Of a stretch of 39,442 nt of DNA, positions 6,677 through 14,164 are shown piece by piece. The stretch comes from an uncultured Chloroflexota bacterium (GTDB lineage Bacteria; Chloroflexota; Anaerolineae; UBA4142; SHND01). The first letter of the stretch is position 1. Each line of letters begins with the position of its first letter. Made by a program: the position numbers and the translations under genes. The stretch is taken from the NCBI GenBank assembly GCA_937870825.1, contig CALMZO010000051.1:1-39442 (forward strand), in the 5' to 3' direction. Under the pieces are notes generated by a model, which saw only the letters and a program-made list of their open reading frames with translations, did not search any database and was not told the DNA's origin.

Positions 6677-7861
6677 GTGTTTGAACTTTTAGCGACTGCA
6701 TTTAAAGCAGACGAACATCCGCATGAATGGCAAGCGCAGATTGAGTCAATTGACCAAGATGCGCTTGCCATTTCTGCAATTGTTGTGGGACTTGCGCCAC
6801 TCTTGCACTGGCGGCTCACCACTTGGAATATAGCGCTTGAACCCCGGGCAATGGCAAAACTTGGCGCGACGCGCGAATTGGCACGTTTGCAACGCGCCTC
6901 CATGGACGCCCAGCTCGATCAAATCCTCACTTCATTTGAAAACCAAAAGGTCACTCCCATTTTGCTAAAAGGCAATCATCTGGCGGCGTGCGTGTATCCC
7001 GAACCCTATTTGCGGCAGATGAACGACATTGACGTGCTGGTTCGTCCCACCGACCTCGCAGCAACCGAAAACGCACTACTCACATTGGGTTATATCGCCA
7101 GTCACAAATCGTGCGAACGCGGCGCGGGCGTGACCAAGCATACCTCTACCTATCGCCCACCGCGCGCAGACGACCCTACACCAAACCCATACCTGAGTGC
7201 CGTTGCCGGACGAACGGTCGAACCGCATACCTCGCTTGAAGAAGTGTGGTATGGACTGCATGTGGATATCACACCCGGTGTTTGGGAGCGCAGTGTTCCA
7301 TTCGAAGTCAATACTCATGCAGTGCGCGTATTGTGTGTTGAAGACCTTGTTACGCATCTTGCAGTGCATCTCACCTTTCATCTCATCATGGGCTATCCCT
7401 CCATGGTGCAATTGGTGGATTTGCTGTTTGTCACCGAGCGCTTGCAAAGCAAGATTCAGTGGGAGGCTGTCGTCGCGCGCACACTGGAGCATCGTGCTGC
7501 CGCGTTTGTGTACGCCGCATTTTATCTTGCCCGCAAGATTCTTGCGGCGCCGATTCCTCATGATGCACTCGAATCACTGGCACGCGCCTGCCCTCCTCAT
7601 TTGCGCGAGTATGCAGAAACTCTCACGTTAGAGAATGTAGCGGCTCGGACGCAGCGCCCGCCGGTGACAACCTTTACGCAACGTGTCCAGCGCGGTTGGC
7701 AAGACCGCAGGGAGGTGGCGCGTTGGACGTCCTCGCTGGCGGACCAATGGCACGTGTGGAGAACGATGATTGATGTTGCCAATACCGACACCGGCGAACT
7801 TGTCATTCGGCGATTGCGTGGGACATTTTTGCGCACCGAAACCAAATCTGTAGAAAATTAA
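6677..7861 (+). CDS. Nucleotidyltransferase-family protein of the RiPP locus (copy 1)
   Basis: The protein is 394 aa and belongs to the uncharacterised nucleotidyltransferase family common in lasso clusters. The fold signature is ILLKGNHLAACVYPEP followed by RQMNDIDVLVRP, with metal-binding Asp117 and Asp119. C-terminal helices carry LVTHLAVHLTFHLIMGYPSMVQLVDLLFV, the usual helical domain. In the pseudomycoidin system a related protein adds hexoses to a phosphorylated lasso peptide, so a role after the kinase at 12138-13082 is plausible. The start is a GTG at 6677 with no good ribosome binding site; an in-frame TGA at 6644 limits extension, and the alignment with the copy at 29629 suggests the N-terminus is essentially complete. 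Confidence 0.82.
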   Translation: MFELLATAFKADEHPHEWQAQIESIDQDALAISAIVVGLAPLLHWRLTTWNIALEPRAMAKLGATRELARLQRASMDAQLDQILTSFENQKVTPILLKGNHLAACVYPEPYLRQMNDIDVLVRPTDLAATENALLTLGYIASHKSCERGAGVTKHTSTYRPPRADDPTPNPYLSAVAGRTVEPHTSLEEVWYGLHVDITPGVWERSVPFEVNTHAVRVLCVEDLVTHLAVHLTFHLIMGYPSMVQLVDLLFVTERLQSKIQWEAVVARTLEHRAAAFVYAAFYLARKILAAPIPHDALESLARACPPHLREYAETLTLENVAARTQRPPVTTFTQRVQRGWQDRREVARWTSSLADQWHVWRTMIDVANTDTGELVIRRLRGTFLRTETKSVEN

Positions 7862-7872
7862 ACCATTCCTTT

Positions 7873-9735
7873 ATGAAACCCAGTCGTCTTTTCGCGTTTG
7901 CCATGATTGCGGCAGGTGCTCAAGCTGCCTTGCAGACCTTGACCCGTCGTGCGCGTTGGGAAACAGAAAACAAACGTGTTCAAATCGTCATAGATTATGA
8001 CGATGCAAGTGCTGTTTCGATTCGCGCTGGCATATCACGCGCAGAGCTGTATGAACAATTGCGTAAACACGGCGCAACGCATGTATCGCTGCCGGAACTT
8101 GCGCTCACGCGTTTAATTCACGTAGGGCGCGTGGTGCCGGTGGTGCCGCATACGCCGCGTACGGGACCGCCACCGGTGGGACAGTGGATGTATTTTGCAA
8201 GTGCGGAAGCGGAATTGGCAGACACGGTTGTGCGCGAACTGTCCGCGCGCGTGCCTTTTATTCAAGCGGCGCGCGATCCGAATGATGCCTGCACTTTTTC
8301 GTATGCGGGTGACCTCGAAACCATTGGAGAAATGGGACTGGGCTTTGAATCCGCGCGCGCCGAGGAAATTCACGCGGCAGCTTTACGTGTGGTTCCGCGT
8401 CCGATCAGTTATGCCTGGGCAGACCAACCGTTGATTGAACGTACCCTCGAACAGAGTGCGGCGCTGGGAGATGGCATCGTCGCATTTGATGGTGACCTCA
8501 TTCTTGGACACGAGATGCACTTGAAAGAAACGGTCAACGCGCTCGCTAAAAACAATCTCACGTACGCGTATTTTTGCCTCTCGCGCCATCAACGCGGCGA
8601 CTGGTTCATTGCAAAATCGCGGATGCCTAACGTGCTGCTCGCGGATGCCATGACACCCGCGCAAATGGTTCCCGAAGATTTCCATTCCGCCGCGCACCGT
8701 TGGGCAATGCTGGTCCGCGAGCGCGGCATTCGTTTGCTGTACGTAAATTTTTTCCGTGTCATTCATGCGACTGAACCGCTGGAATGTTTGCATTACCTTG
8801 AGCACATTGTTGAGGCGCTTGAACACGACGGGTTTACCGTCGGCGGAGAGGCGATTGCGTTGCAACCGCTTGCCGTTCCGCCGAACGAAACTGCGCGGAC
8901 AGGGCTTGTCAGCGCAGGCGTCGCCGCGCTGGCGCTCAACAAAGCGCTTGATGTGCCTGAACCCTTTGCGACGGGCATTACGTTGGCAGGCGCCGCAGTG
9001 CCTTTTGCGCTCCGGGTGCTCGACAAGCCGCGCAACGAGCTCGAACGCATGTATGCGCCATCCTACCTGCCCAAGCTTTTGGCGCTCACCACCGCAGTGT
9101 CTGCGCCCTTTGCGGCGACGGTGTTGGCGGCGGAAAACGGATTGGGCGGATTTGTGGCGGCGGGAATGGTGGACGCATCCTCCGCTGTCACGCTCGGCGC
9201 ACTGACTACAGGGGCAGATTACCAGATGCGCGTCGAAGAGTACCGCGGCTATGGCTTGGATGTATGGTTGCCACTGTTGGGGGTCGCGCTCCGATTGCGC
9301 GATTCGCGTCTGCGAACGGCGGCAGTCGGTGTCGGTATTCTCGGTTGGTGGCTCACACGCCACCGTGACATCTTGGGACAATTCGACCAGGACCACGCCG
9401 AAAGTCACACGCATCATCTTTCGACGAGTGGGCGTATCCTTGGCGACATTAAACTGCGTGTCGGTCCGCGTCCTGCGCGCAAGTGGGCATGGCTCGCTCC
9501 GGTCGGCGTTGCGGCTGCAAAATTTTTCAATACACGTCCGGGAACGGGTAGCGCGATTGCTGCGAGCGGTGCCAGTGTGTTGGCGCGCGAATGGATGCTG
9601 GTCGGGTTTCGCAAGCCCGAACGAAACATTGAGCTTACCGCGCGCACGACGCTGCCAAATTACGCCGTTGGTACAGCCATCGCATTCGGTTTCATGTTGC
9701 TCGTCAGTGCACGCGAAATGTTTGATGGCGAATGA
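7873..9735 (+). CDS. DUF5693-like polytopic membrane protein
   Basis: The protein is 620 aa. An N-terminal hydrophobic segment (residues 5-20) precedes an extracytoplasmic domain beginning VQIVIDYDDASAVSIRAG, then LRKHGATHVSLPELALTRL; this is the pattern I associate with DUF5693. A barrel-like stretch up to about residue 330 (GIRLLYVNFFRVI, then EALEHDGFTVGG) is followed by many hydrophobic segments to the C-terminus. Function is unknown. In Firmicutes such proteins sit beside polysaccharide pyruvyltransferases; here it lies between a nucleotidyltransferase and an FGE-like gene, and its stop overlaps the next ATG by four bases. It could act in export, immunity or envelope display of the product (inference). 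Confidence 0.65.
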   Translation: MKPSRLFAFAMIAAGAQAALQTLTRRARWETENKRVQIVIDYDDASAVSIRAGISRAELYEQLRKHGATHVSLPELALTRLIHVGRVVPVVPHTPRTGPPPVGQWMYFASAEAELADTVVRELSARVPFIQAARDPNDACTFSYAGDLETIGEMGLGFESARAEEIHAAALRVVPRPISYAWADQPLIERTLEQSAALGDGIVAFDGDLILGHEMHLKETVNALAKNNLTYAYFCLSRHQRGDWFIAKSRMPNVLLADAMTPAQMVPEDFHSAAHRWAMLVRERGIRLLYVNFFRVIHATEPLECLHYLEHIVEALEHDGFTVGGEAIALQPLAVPPNETARTGLVSAGVAALALNKALDVPEPFATGITLAGAAVPFALRVLDKPRNELERMYAPSYLPKLLALTTAVSAPFAATVLAAENGLGGFVAAGMVDASSAVTLGALTTGADYQMRVEEYRGYGLDVWLPLLGVALRLRDSRLRTAAVGVGILGWWLTRHRDILGQFDQDHAESHTHHLSTSGRILGDIKLRVGPRPARKWAWLAPVGVAAAKFFNTRPGTGSAIAASGASVLAREWMLVGFRKPERNIELTARTTLPNYAVGTAIAFGFMLLVSAREMFDGE

Positions 9736-10553
9736 GTATCCCGAATAGCTTCGTGCGCGTGCCTGCCGGGGCTTTTATTTACGGACCGGAAGAAACGTAC
9801 GAACGCTTGGAACAGTGTCCGCCGCCCAAGCCGCGCCAAACGCTCGAACTCGACGAATTCTGGATTGCCGCAACACCCGTCACCTATCAACAGTGGAAAA
9901 CGTTTTTGGACGAGACGGGCTTTGTCTGGCGGGGAAATTGGTGGGCAAATCGCGGCGATTGGCGGCGGCGTTACAAAATGGTCAATACCTATCCGCCCGA
10001 GATGGCAAACTATCCAATCGTGGACGTAAGCCAGGCAGACGCGTTCACGTATTGCGAATGGTTCTCGAAAAAAATCGGTCAGCGTTGCACTTTACCGACC
10101 GAAGAGCAGTGGGAGAAAGCCGCGCGCGGAACTGCCGGGCGAACGTACCCATGGGGCGAACAACACCCGCGCCCTGAGCTACAGTGGCAAAAAAAATTTC
10201 CGGTGGGTCCCGAAACCTACCTTTATAGCTTGATTGTGCGACCCCGGCGCGAACTGGCGCGCTGCGGCTGGTATTGGCGGAATGGCGTACCCCTACCGAT
10301 TGGCGCGATCCCGGAAAATATTTCACCGTATGGCTGCTTGGATATGGCGGGAAACATTTGGGAATGGACGACCAGTCTCTACAACCCAAACCTGCCAAGC
10401 TTTCATGTCGTCAAGGGCGGGTCGTGGGGTTATACGGTTCATCACACCAAAACCTTTGTGCGCAGTGCATGCAGTGTTACAACGCCGAGCGCTGAATATC
10501 GTGCCCAGGGCACCGGCTTTCGACTGGTCATTAACCCTCGTGTTTCACTTTGA
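9732..10553 (+). CDS. Formylglycine-generating-enzyme-fold (SUMF1) protein lacking the catalytic cysteines
   Basis: This 273-aa FGE-sulfatase domain protein has FVRVPAGAFIYG at 7-18, PVTYQQWKTF at 49-58, YPIVDVSQADAFTYCEW at 94-110, LPTEEQWEKAARGT at 121-134, YPWGEQ, GCLDMAGNIWEW at 201-212, VVKGGSWG at 226-233 and GTGFRLV at 260-266. Aerobic FGE binds copper with two cysteines just after the GGSW motif; here that segment reads GYTVHHTK, so true formylglycine formation is unlikely. The fold is also used by EgtB-like and PvdO-like enzymes. It is coupled to the DUF5693 gene by an ATGA overlap and ends 15 bases before the radical SAM gene, so it is part of the putative peptide-modifying operon. 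Confidence 0.88.
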   Translation: MSIPNSFVRVPAGAFIYGPEETYERLEQCPPPKPRQTLELDEFWIAATPVTYQQWKTFLDETGFVWRGNWWANRGDWRRRYKMVNTYPPEMANYPIVDVSQADAFTYCEWFSKKIGQRCTLPTEEQWEKAARGTAGRTYPWGEQHPRPELQWQKKFPVGPETYLYSLIVRPRRELARCGWYWRNGVPLPIGAIPENISPYGCLDMAGNIWEWTTSLYNPNLPSFHVVKGGSWGYTVHHTKTFVRSACSVTTPSAEYRAQGTGFRLVINPRVSL

Positions 10554-10568
10554 GGTAAGGAGATTGGT

Positions 10569-12059
10569 ATGAATCGCTCCAATGAAATCATTCTGGTCAA
10601 TTTTCGCAATCATCGCGATATGTATCCCCCGTTCGGCTTGATGTATGTTGCCGATGCGCTGCGACAGGCGGGATATGAGCCGAGCATTTACCACGAGACA
10701 GAAGATTTCCTCGCGGAATTTATCGAGCGCGTGCGAGAGACCCAACCATTGTTTGTTGGTTTTAGCACCATTACCGGACCGCAGCTCAAGCCAACGATTG
10801 ACGCGTCACGCGCAATCCATGCGCTTGGCGTTCCCGTTGTCTGGGGTGGTGTGCATGCGACCATCATGCCGGAAGATTGCTTGCGGGAAGACTATATTGA
10901 TTACGTGGTTGTGAATGAGGGCGAAGAAACGGTCGTCGAATTGGCGAATGCGCTGCGCGACGACGCGCCCGCGGAAACCTTCAAAACAATTTTTGGACTC
11001 GCGCACAAAGAGACCAAGGCAATCGAATTTGTGGGTGAGCGTCCCTTTATTGCCAACCTCGACAAATATCACCCTACATGGGATTTAATTCCTGTGGAGC
11101 GGTATCTGATTCAAAGTGGGGATTATGACCGCGCGCTGCCGGTCTATATTTCGCGCGGCTGCCCCTTTCGCTGCGGCTTTTGCTATAACGAGGTGGTCAT
11201 GAAACGCACATGGCGGCAGCATTCCGATGAGTACGTCGTCTCGCAAATTCACGCGCTGCAAGCCAAATACAACATTAATGCGGTTGATTATGCTGACGAT
11301 TATTTGTTTGGGCGTGTGAGCCCCATGAAACGCTTGGTAGAAAAAGTAGGGCTACCATGGTCAGGTCAAGTGCGCGTACACCTTTTGAAACCGGATTTCG
11401 TGAAATGGATGAAAGACACGAATTGTCAGTGGGTCAACATTGGAGCAGAGTCGGGTAGCCAGGCAGTTCTCGACAGCATGCACAAAGACCAAAAAGCGGA
11501 ACATATAGAGATGGCAGTTCGGAATCTGACAGAGTATGCCCCGCACATTGAAGCAAACCTTTCCTTTATTGTCGGCTTGCCGGAAGAAAACATCGTCGAG
11601 CGCAAGGTCACCTTTGACCTGATTGAAAAATTGTGCGAAATCAACGAAAAAGCGCGGTGTTCGGTTTGCGTCTATATGCCGTACCCGGGAACACCGCTGT
11701 GGCAGGATGCGCTGGATCGCGGTTTTGTACCGCCGGACCATCAAGAGGGTTGGTGCAATTTTGATTTGAATCGCGGCAATACGCCGTGGGTAAGCGATGC
11801 CGAGTCGCAAGTGTTGAGTGAAATCAACGATATTTTGTTTGTCGGGCGGAGTCGCGGCAATGCACTACTTGCCCCCTATTATGCCATGCTCCGTTGGCGC
11901 TGGCGCCGCATGTATTTCAAATATTATTTTGAGGGTTCCCTCAAACATGGATTTGAAAACCTAGCGTCCCGCGTAGGAATTTTAAAGCGGATGCATCGCT
12001 GGCTCGTCCCTTACAACAACACGCAAACGCACAAAGGACCTGCCATGGAGGGTGTGTAG
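10569..12059 (+). CDS. Cobalamin-binding-domain radical SAM enzyme
   Basis: The protein is 496 aa. Residues 1-140 form a B12-binding-type Rossmann domain (PFGLMYVADALRQAGYEP, VGFSTITGPQLKPTIDASRA, VVWGGVHATIMPEDCL, VVNEGEETVVEL). The radical SAM core has the CxxxCxxC cluster at Cys198, Cys202 and Cys205 (SRGCPFRCGFCYN), then NIGAESGSQAVLDSM and SFIVGLPEE. A C-terminal helical region follows. Such enzymes catalyse methylations, ring formation or rearrangements. No HxxG cobalamin-ligand motif is apparent, so B12 use is uncertain. AAGGAG lies six bases before the ATG. Its position at the end of the operon with a RiPP leader suggests a tailoring or small-molecule role. Confidence 0.9.
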   Translation: MNRSNEIILVNFRNHRDMYPPFGLMYVADALRQAGYEPSIYHETEDFLAEFIERVRETQPLFVGFSTITGPQLKPTIDASRAIHALGVPVVWGGVHATIMPEDCLREDYIDYVVVNEGEETVVELANALRDDAPAETFKTIFGLAHKETKAIEFVGERPFIANLDKYHPTWDLIPVERYLIQSGDYDRALPVYISRGCPFRCGFCYNEVVMKRTWRQHSDEYVVSQIHALQAKYNINAVDYADDYLFGRVSPMKRLVEKVGLPWSGQVRVHLLKPDFVKWMKDTNCQWVNIGAESGSQAVLDSMHKDQKAEHIEMAVRNLTEYAPHIEANLSFIVGLPEENIVERKVTFDLIEKLCEINEKARCSVCVYMPYPGTPLWQDALDRGFVPPDHQEGWCNFDLNRGNTPWVSDAESQVLSEINDILFVGRSRGNALLAPYYAMLRWRWRRMYFKYYFEGSLKHGFENLASRVGILKRMHRWLVPYNNTQTHKGPAMEGV

Positions 12060-12137
12060 CAGATAGCCGGTGGCAGATAGCAGATGACGTATCACGTATC
12101 GCCAATTGCCAGCTCACAAGCCATGCCTGATACGCTA

Positions 12138-13082
12138 TTAGCGGTCAGCGGTTAGCAATCTGCGAACGAGGTCAGGCAGGGACGCGGTATCCGGCGCGAG
12201 GGCAAGCGTGTACGCCGGCGTCTTGGCGACAAGTTGATTTAGCAGAGCAAGGTGCTGGGGAATCATTTCTGTGTCCCAGCGTTCGATGGCGTGAGGCAAA
12301 AGCAGACGCAACGTCTCGGGTGGTGTCAAGGGTTTAATGTCGTGCTCGGAAACGGGTTCCACATGAGGGAAAAGAATGACACCCGGCGTGGCGGACTCGG
12401 TCCAGACATCGCGATAGACAGATTCGGCAGAAAATGTAACCTTGCGGCGCTCGATTGTGCCGGGCAAAAGCGGATGCAACTCTGGAAACCGCTGCAGCGT
12501 TTCTGGATACGCGCTGAGCAAGCCAGGATAACTCAATACATTTGTCGTCGCTGCATCCAGTAACGGCGAATCATTGGACAACAATTGCCAGCCGGCACGC
12601 ACCAGTGCAATGCCGGTTGTCGTTTTTCCCGCGCCAATGCCGCCAACGAGCAGCGCGGCTTGACCTTCATGTGCTGCTGCAAACGCGTGAATCAAAAATT
12701 TTCCGCGCCGGCGTAAAAGCGGCGAGAGCCCAATTGCGACCAAATCTTCAAAGACACCATACGTTGTAATTGCTGCCGAAATGATTTCACCCGTAATCAT
12801 TGAGCGTTCGAGGTCAATCCGCAGCTGCCCATAGCGCGGAAAGTGCGCTATTACCATTGGGGGCGTGATATAGTAATGAATTAAATCGCGCTCTGCGTAT
12901 ACGGGAGCGCCGTCGGGTGCGGCGGTCACCGTCCCTCGTAGGTCCAGTTGCAGGTAGAGTGTGGCTCCTTCCTTTACGCGATCAAGCAACTGGCGTGAGG
13001 CGAACGTCGCGGCAAAGCGCTCACGGACCAGAGTGTCATTGGAATCCAACTCGAGTGCCAGACCGTGCAAATCGAAACGCAT
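12138..13082 (-). CDS. HprK-like (lasso peptide) kinase, copy 1
   Basis: This 314-aa protein has the HPr-kinase fold of lasso-cluster kinases. The Walker A loop GGIGAGKTT is at residues 147-155, LLSNDSPLL with Asp171 follows, and the C-terminal part includes ATPGVILFP. Characterised relatives (PadeK, ThcoK, PsmK) phosphorylate the C-terminal serine of lasso precursors, which makes the Ser-Ser-His tail of the precursor at 6356 notable. The start at 13082 is chosen because a TATACT box lies six bases upstream, giving a leaderless transcript; longer versions would run into the divergent B1 and B2 genes. It converges with the radical SAM gene. Confidence 0.83.
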   Translation of the reverse strand: MRFDLHGLALELDSNDTLVRERFAATFASRQLLDRVKEGATLYLQLDLRGTVTAAPDGAPVYAERDLIHYYITPPMVIAHFPRYGQLRIDLERSMITGEIISAAITTYGVFEDLVAIGLSPLLRRRGKFLIHAFAAAHEGQAALLVGGIGAGKTTTGIALVRAGWQLLSNDSPLLDAATTNVLSYPGLLSAYPETLQRFPELHPLLPGTIERRKVTFSAESVYRDVWTESATPGVILFPHVEPVSEHDIKPLTPPETLRLLLPHAIERWDTEMIPQHLALLNQLVAKTPAYTLALAPDTASLPDLVRRLLTADR

Positions 13083-13088
13083 TGCTAC

Positions 13089-13119
13089 AGTATACAACCA
13101 ATTTTGTAGAGCTTGACAA
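13089..13119 (-). promoter_or_regulatory. Promoter of the HprK-like kinase
   Basis: On the minus strand TATACT occupies 13094-13089, six bases before the ATG, as at the ECF sigma gene. The best -35 is TTGTCA at 13119-13114 with a long 19-base spacer. The promoter overlaps the 5' region of the divergent B1 gene. Confidence 0.5.
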
Positions 13120-13133
13120 GAGAGGCAAGTTCC

Positions 13134-13409
13134 GTGGACCCTCAAACTCGTTTGCAGCATTCCGTGAATGCAACATATCAAGTCGTCGCCAATGAAGCAA
13201 TTCTCATCCACATGATAACGGGCGTGTATTATTCCTTGAACGAGGTTGGCACCTCCTTTTGGCAATTGATGGACGGCATGCGGTCTCTCGCAGAATGCGC
13301 GAGCGCCCTTGCAAAAGAATATGACGCACCGGTCGAGGTCATCCAATCCGACATTATCATAGTGGCGGAGGATCTGGTGCGCGAGAAACTGGCAGAGGTG
13401 GTCAAGTAA
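13134..13409 (+). CDS. PqqD-like lasso biosynthesis protein B1 (leader-recognition)
   Basis: This is a 91-aa stand-alone RiPP recognition element. The PqqD-type winged-helix pattern is visible: VVANEAILIHMITGVYYSLNEVGTSFWQLMDGMRSLAECASALAKEYDAP and a final DLVREKLAEVV. B1 proteins bind the Y-P-L leader motif and deliver the precursor to the B2 protease. The start is GTG 13134, with AGAGG about 9 bases upstream; an upstream TTG at 13113 is in frame but less likely. It is followed immediately by B2. Confidence 0.85.
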   Translation: MDPQTRLQHSVNATYQVVANEAILIHMITGVYYSLNEVGTSFWQLMDGMRSLAECASALAKEYDAPVEVIQSDIIIVAEDLVREKLAEVVK

Positions 13410-13859
13410 TTGGAATGGGTGCAGCGTGCCGCCCGCGCCACGCGCTATGTGGCGGTGGGACTCGAGAGCCTTGTAACACACCCACACCTCCTGAGTGAAA
13501 TGTGGAACTTTGAGCGTGCGTTGCCCGCGCGCCTGGCGCAAGTGCCTCTGCCAGAGTTGATGGCACAATTAAGCGCCCATCCGGCAGATTTGTCGCTTCC
13601 GCCTTTGACCGTTTGTGAAATGGCAGACGCGATTGCCGCACTGGATGTTCGCTCTCCTCTCGGAATTTGTCTGCGTCGTTCCCTTGTACGGTATTATTTT
13701 TTACGGCGGGCGGGACTCTCTGTCACAATTCGTTTTGGTGCCCGTTTTAAAGAATCCCGCGACATTGGCGGGCACGCCTGGCTTGTGCTTGATGACGCGC
13801 CGTATCAAGAAGAGAGCGAAAATTATCAGGGCTTTGCCGTCATGTATACCTATCCGTGA
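13410..13859 (+). CDS. Lasso peptide biosynthesis B2 protein (transglutaminase-like leader protease)
   Basis: This 149-aa protein has the B2 cysteine-protease domain: Cys87 in GICLRRSLVRYYFLRRAGL, then IRFGARF, His122 in IGGHAWLVLDD and Asp128, giving a Cys-His-Asp triad. Residues 1-80 are a helical N-terminal extension with PLTVCEMADAIAAL. B2 removes the leader after the conserved Thr. A TTG start at 13410 is directly adjacent to the B1 stop, and GAGGTGG lies about 9 bases upstream; GTG 13419 is the alternative. Its presence with B1 and the kinase is the strongest evidence that the locus is lasso related. Confidence 0.85.
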   Translation: MEWVQRAARATRYVAVGLESLVTHPHLLSEMWNFERALPARLAQVPLPELMAQLSAHPADLSLPPLTVCEMADAIAALDVRSPLGICLRRSLVRYYFLRRAGLSVTIRFGARFKESRDIGGHAWLVLDDAPYQEESENYQGFAVMYTYP

Positions 13860-13865
13860 ATTGAA

Positions 13866-13976
13866 TAACTCACGTTACGCAGCACTGTCATTTCGAGCCG
13901 CCTTTGCGAGAAATCTCAGTGGCGCGAAAACTGAGATTTCTCGCTGCTCTCGAAATGACATGCGTAACATCAGTTA
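13866..13976. repeat. MITE-like palindromic element 1
   Basis: This 111-base nested palindrome has near-identical 16-base ends (13 of 16 positions; TAACTCACGTTACGCA and the complement of TGCGTAACATCAGTTA). Inside are a 12-bp stem (TGTCATTTCGAG at 13886-13897 with 13949-13960) and a 15-bp stem (13906-13920 with 13930-13944). No coding capacity. The GTCATTTCGAG...GAGAAATCTC core is a dispersed-repeat type; a related fragment is near 37740. Confidence 0.82.
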
Positions 13977-13978
13977 AA

Positions 13979-14154
13979 TAACTCACGCTGCGCACGAACT
14001 ATTTGTGGCGAGGTTTTCAAACGCGAATCTATGCGAATCGAAACGAATTCACGCGAATTTTTAGAATTTTCGCGCAGATTCGCAAGATTCGTGCAAATTC
14101 GCGTTTCCGTCTCTGCGCACGCTCGTTGTTTTTATTGGTCATGCGTAACATCAG
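13979..14154. repeat. MITE-like palindromic element 2, directly abutting element 1
   Basis: It begins with TAACTCACG and ends with TGCGTAACATCAG, the same ends as element 1, but the interior is different. At about 14027-14108 there is a long imperfect palindrome of GCGAAT-rich sequence. A 15-base direct repeat (CATGCGTAACATCAG) occurs at 13959-13973 and 14140-14154. It ends 10 bases before the asparagine-synthase-like gene. Confidence 0.7.
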
Positions 14155-14164
14155 CGAATAAAGT

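Noticed and set aside
13113..13118. TTGACA as the -35 of a promoter for B1
   Set aside because: No -10 box lies at the right distance; the expected position falls inside the B1 coding start.
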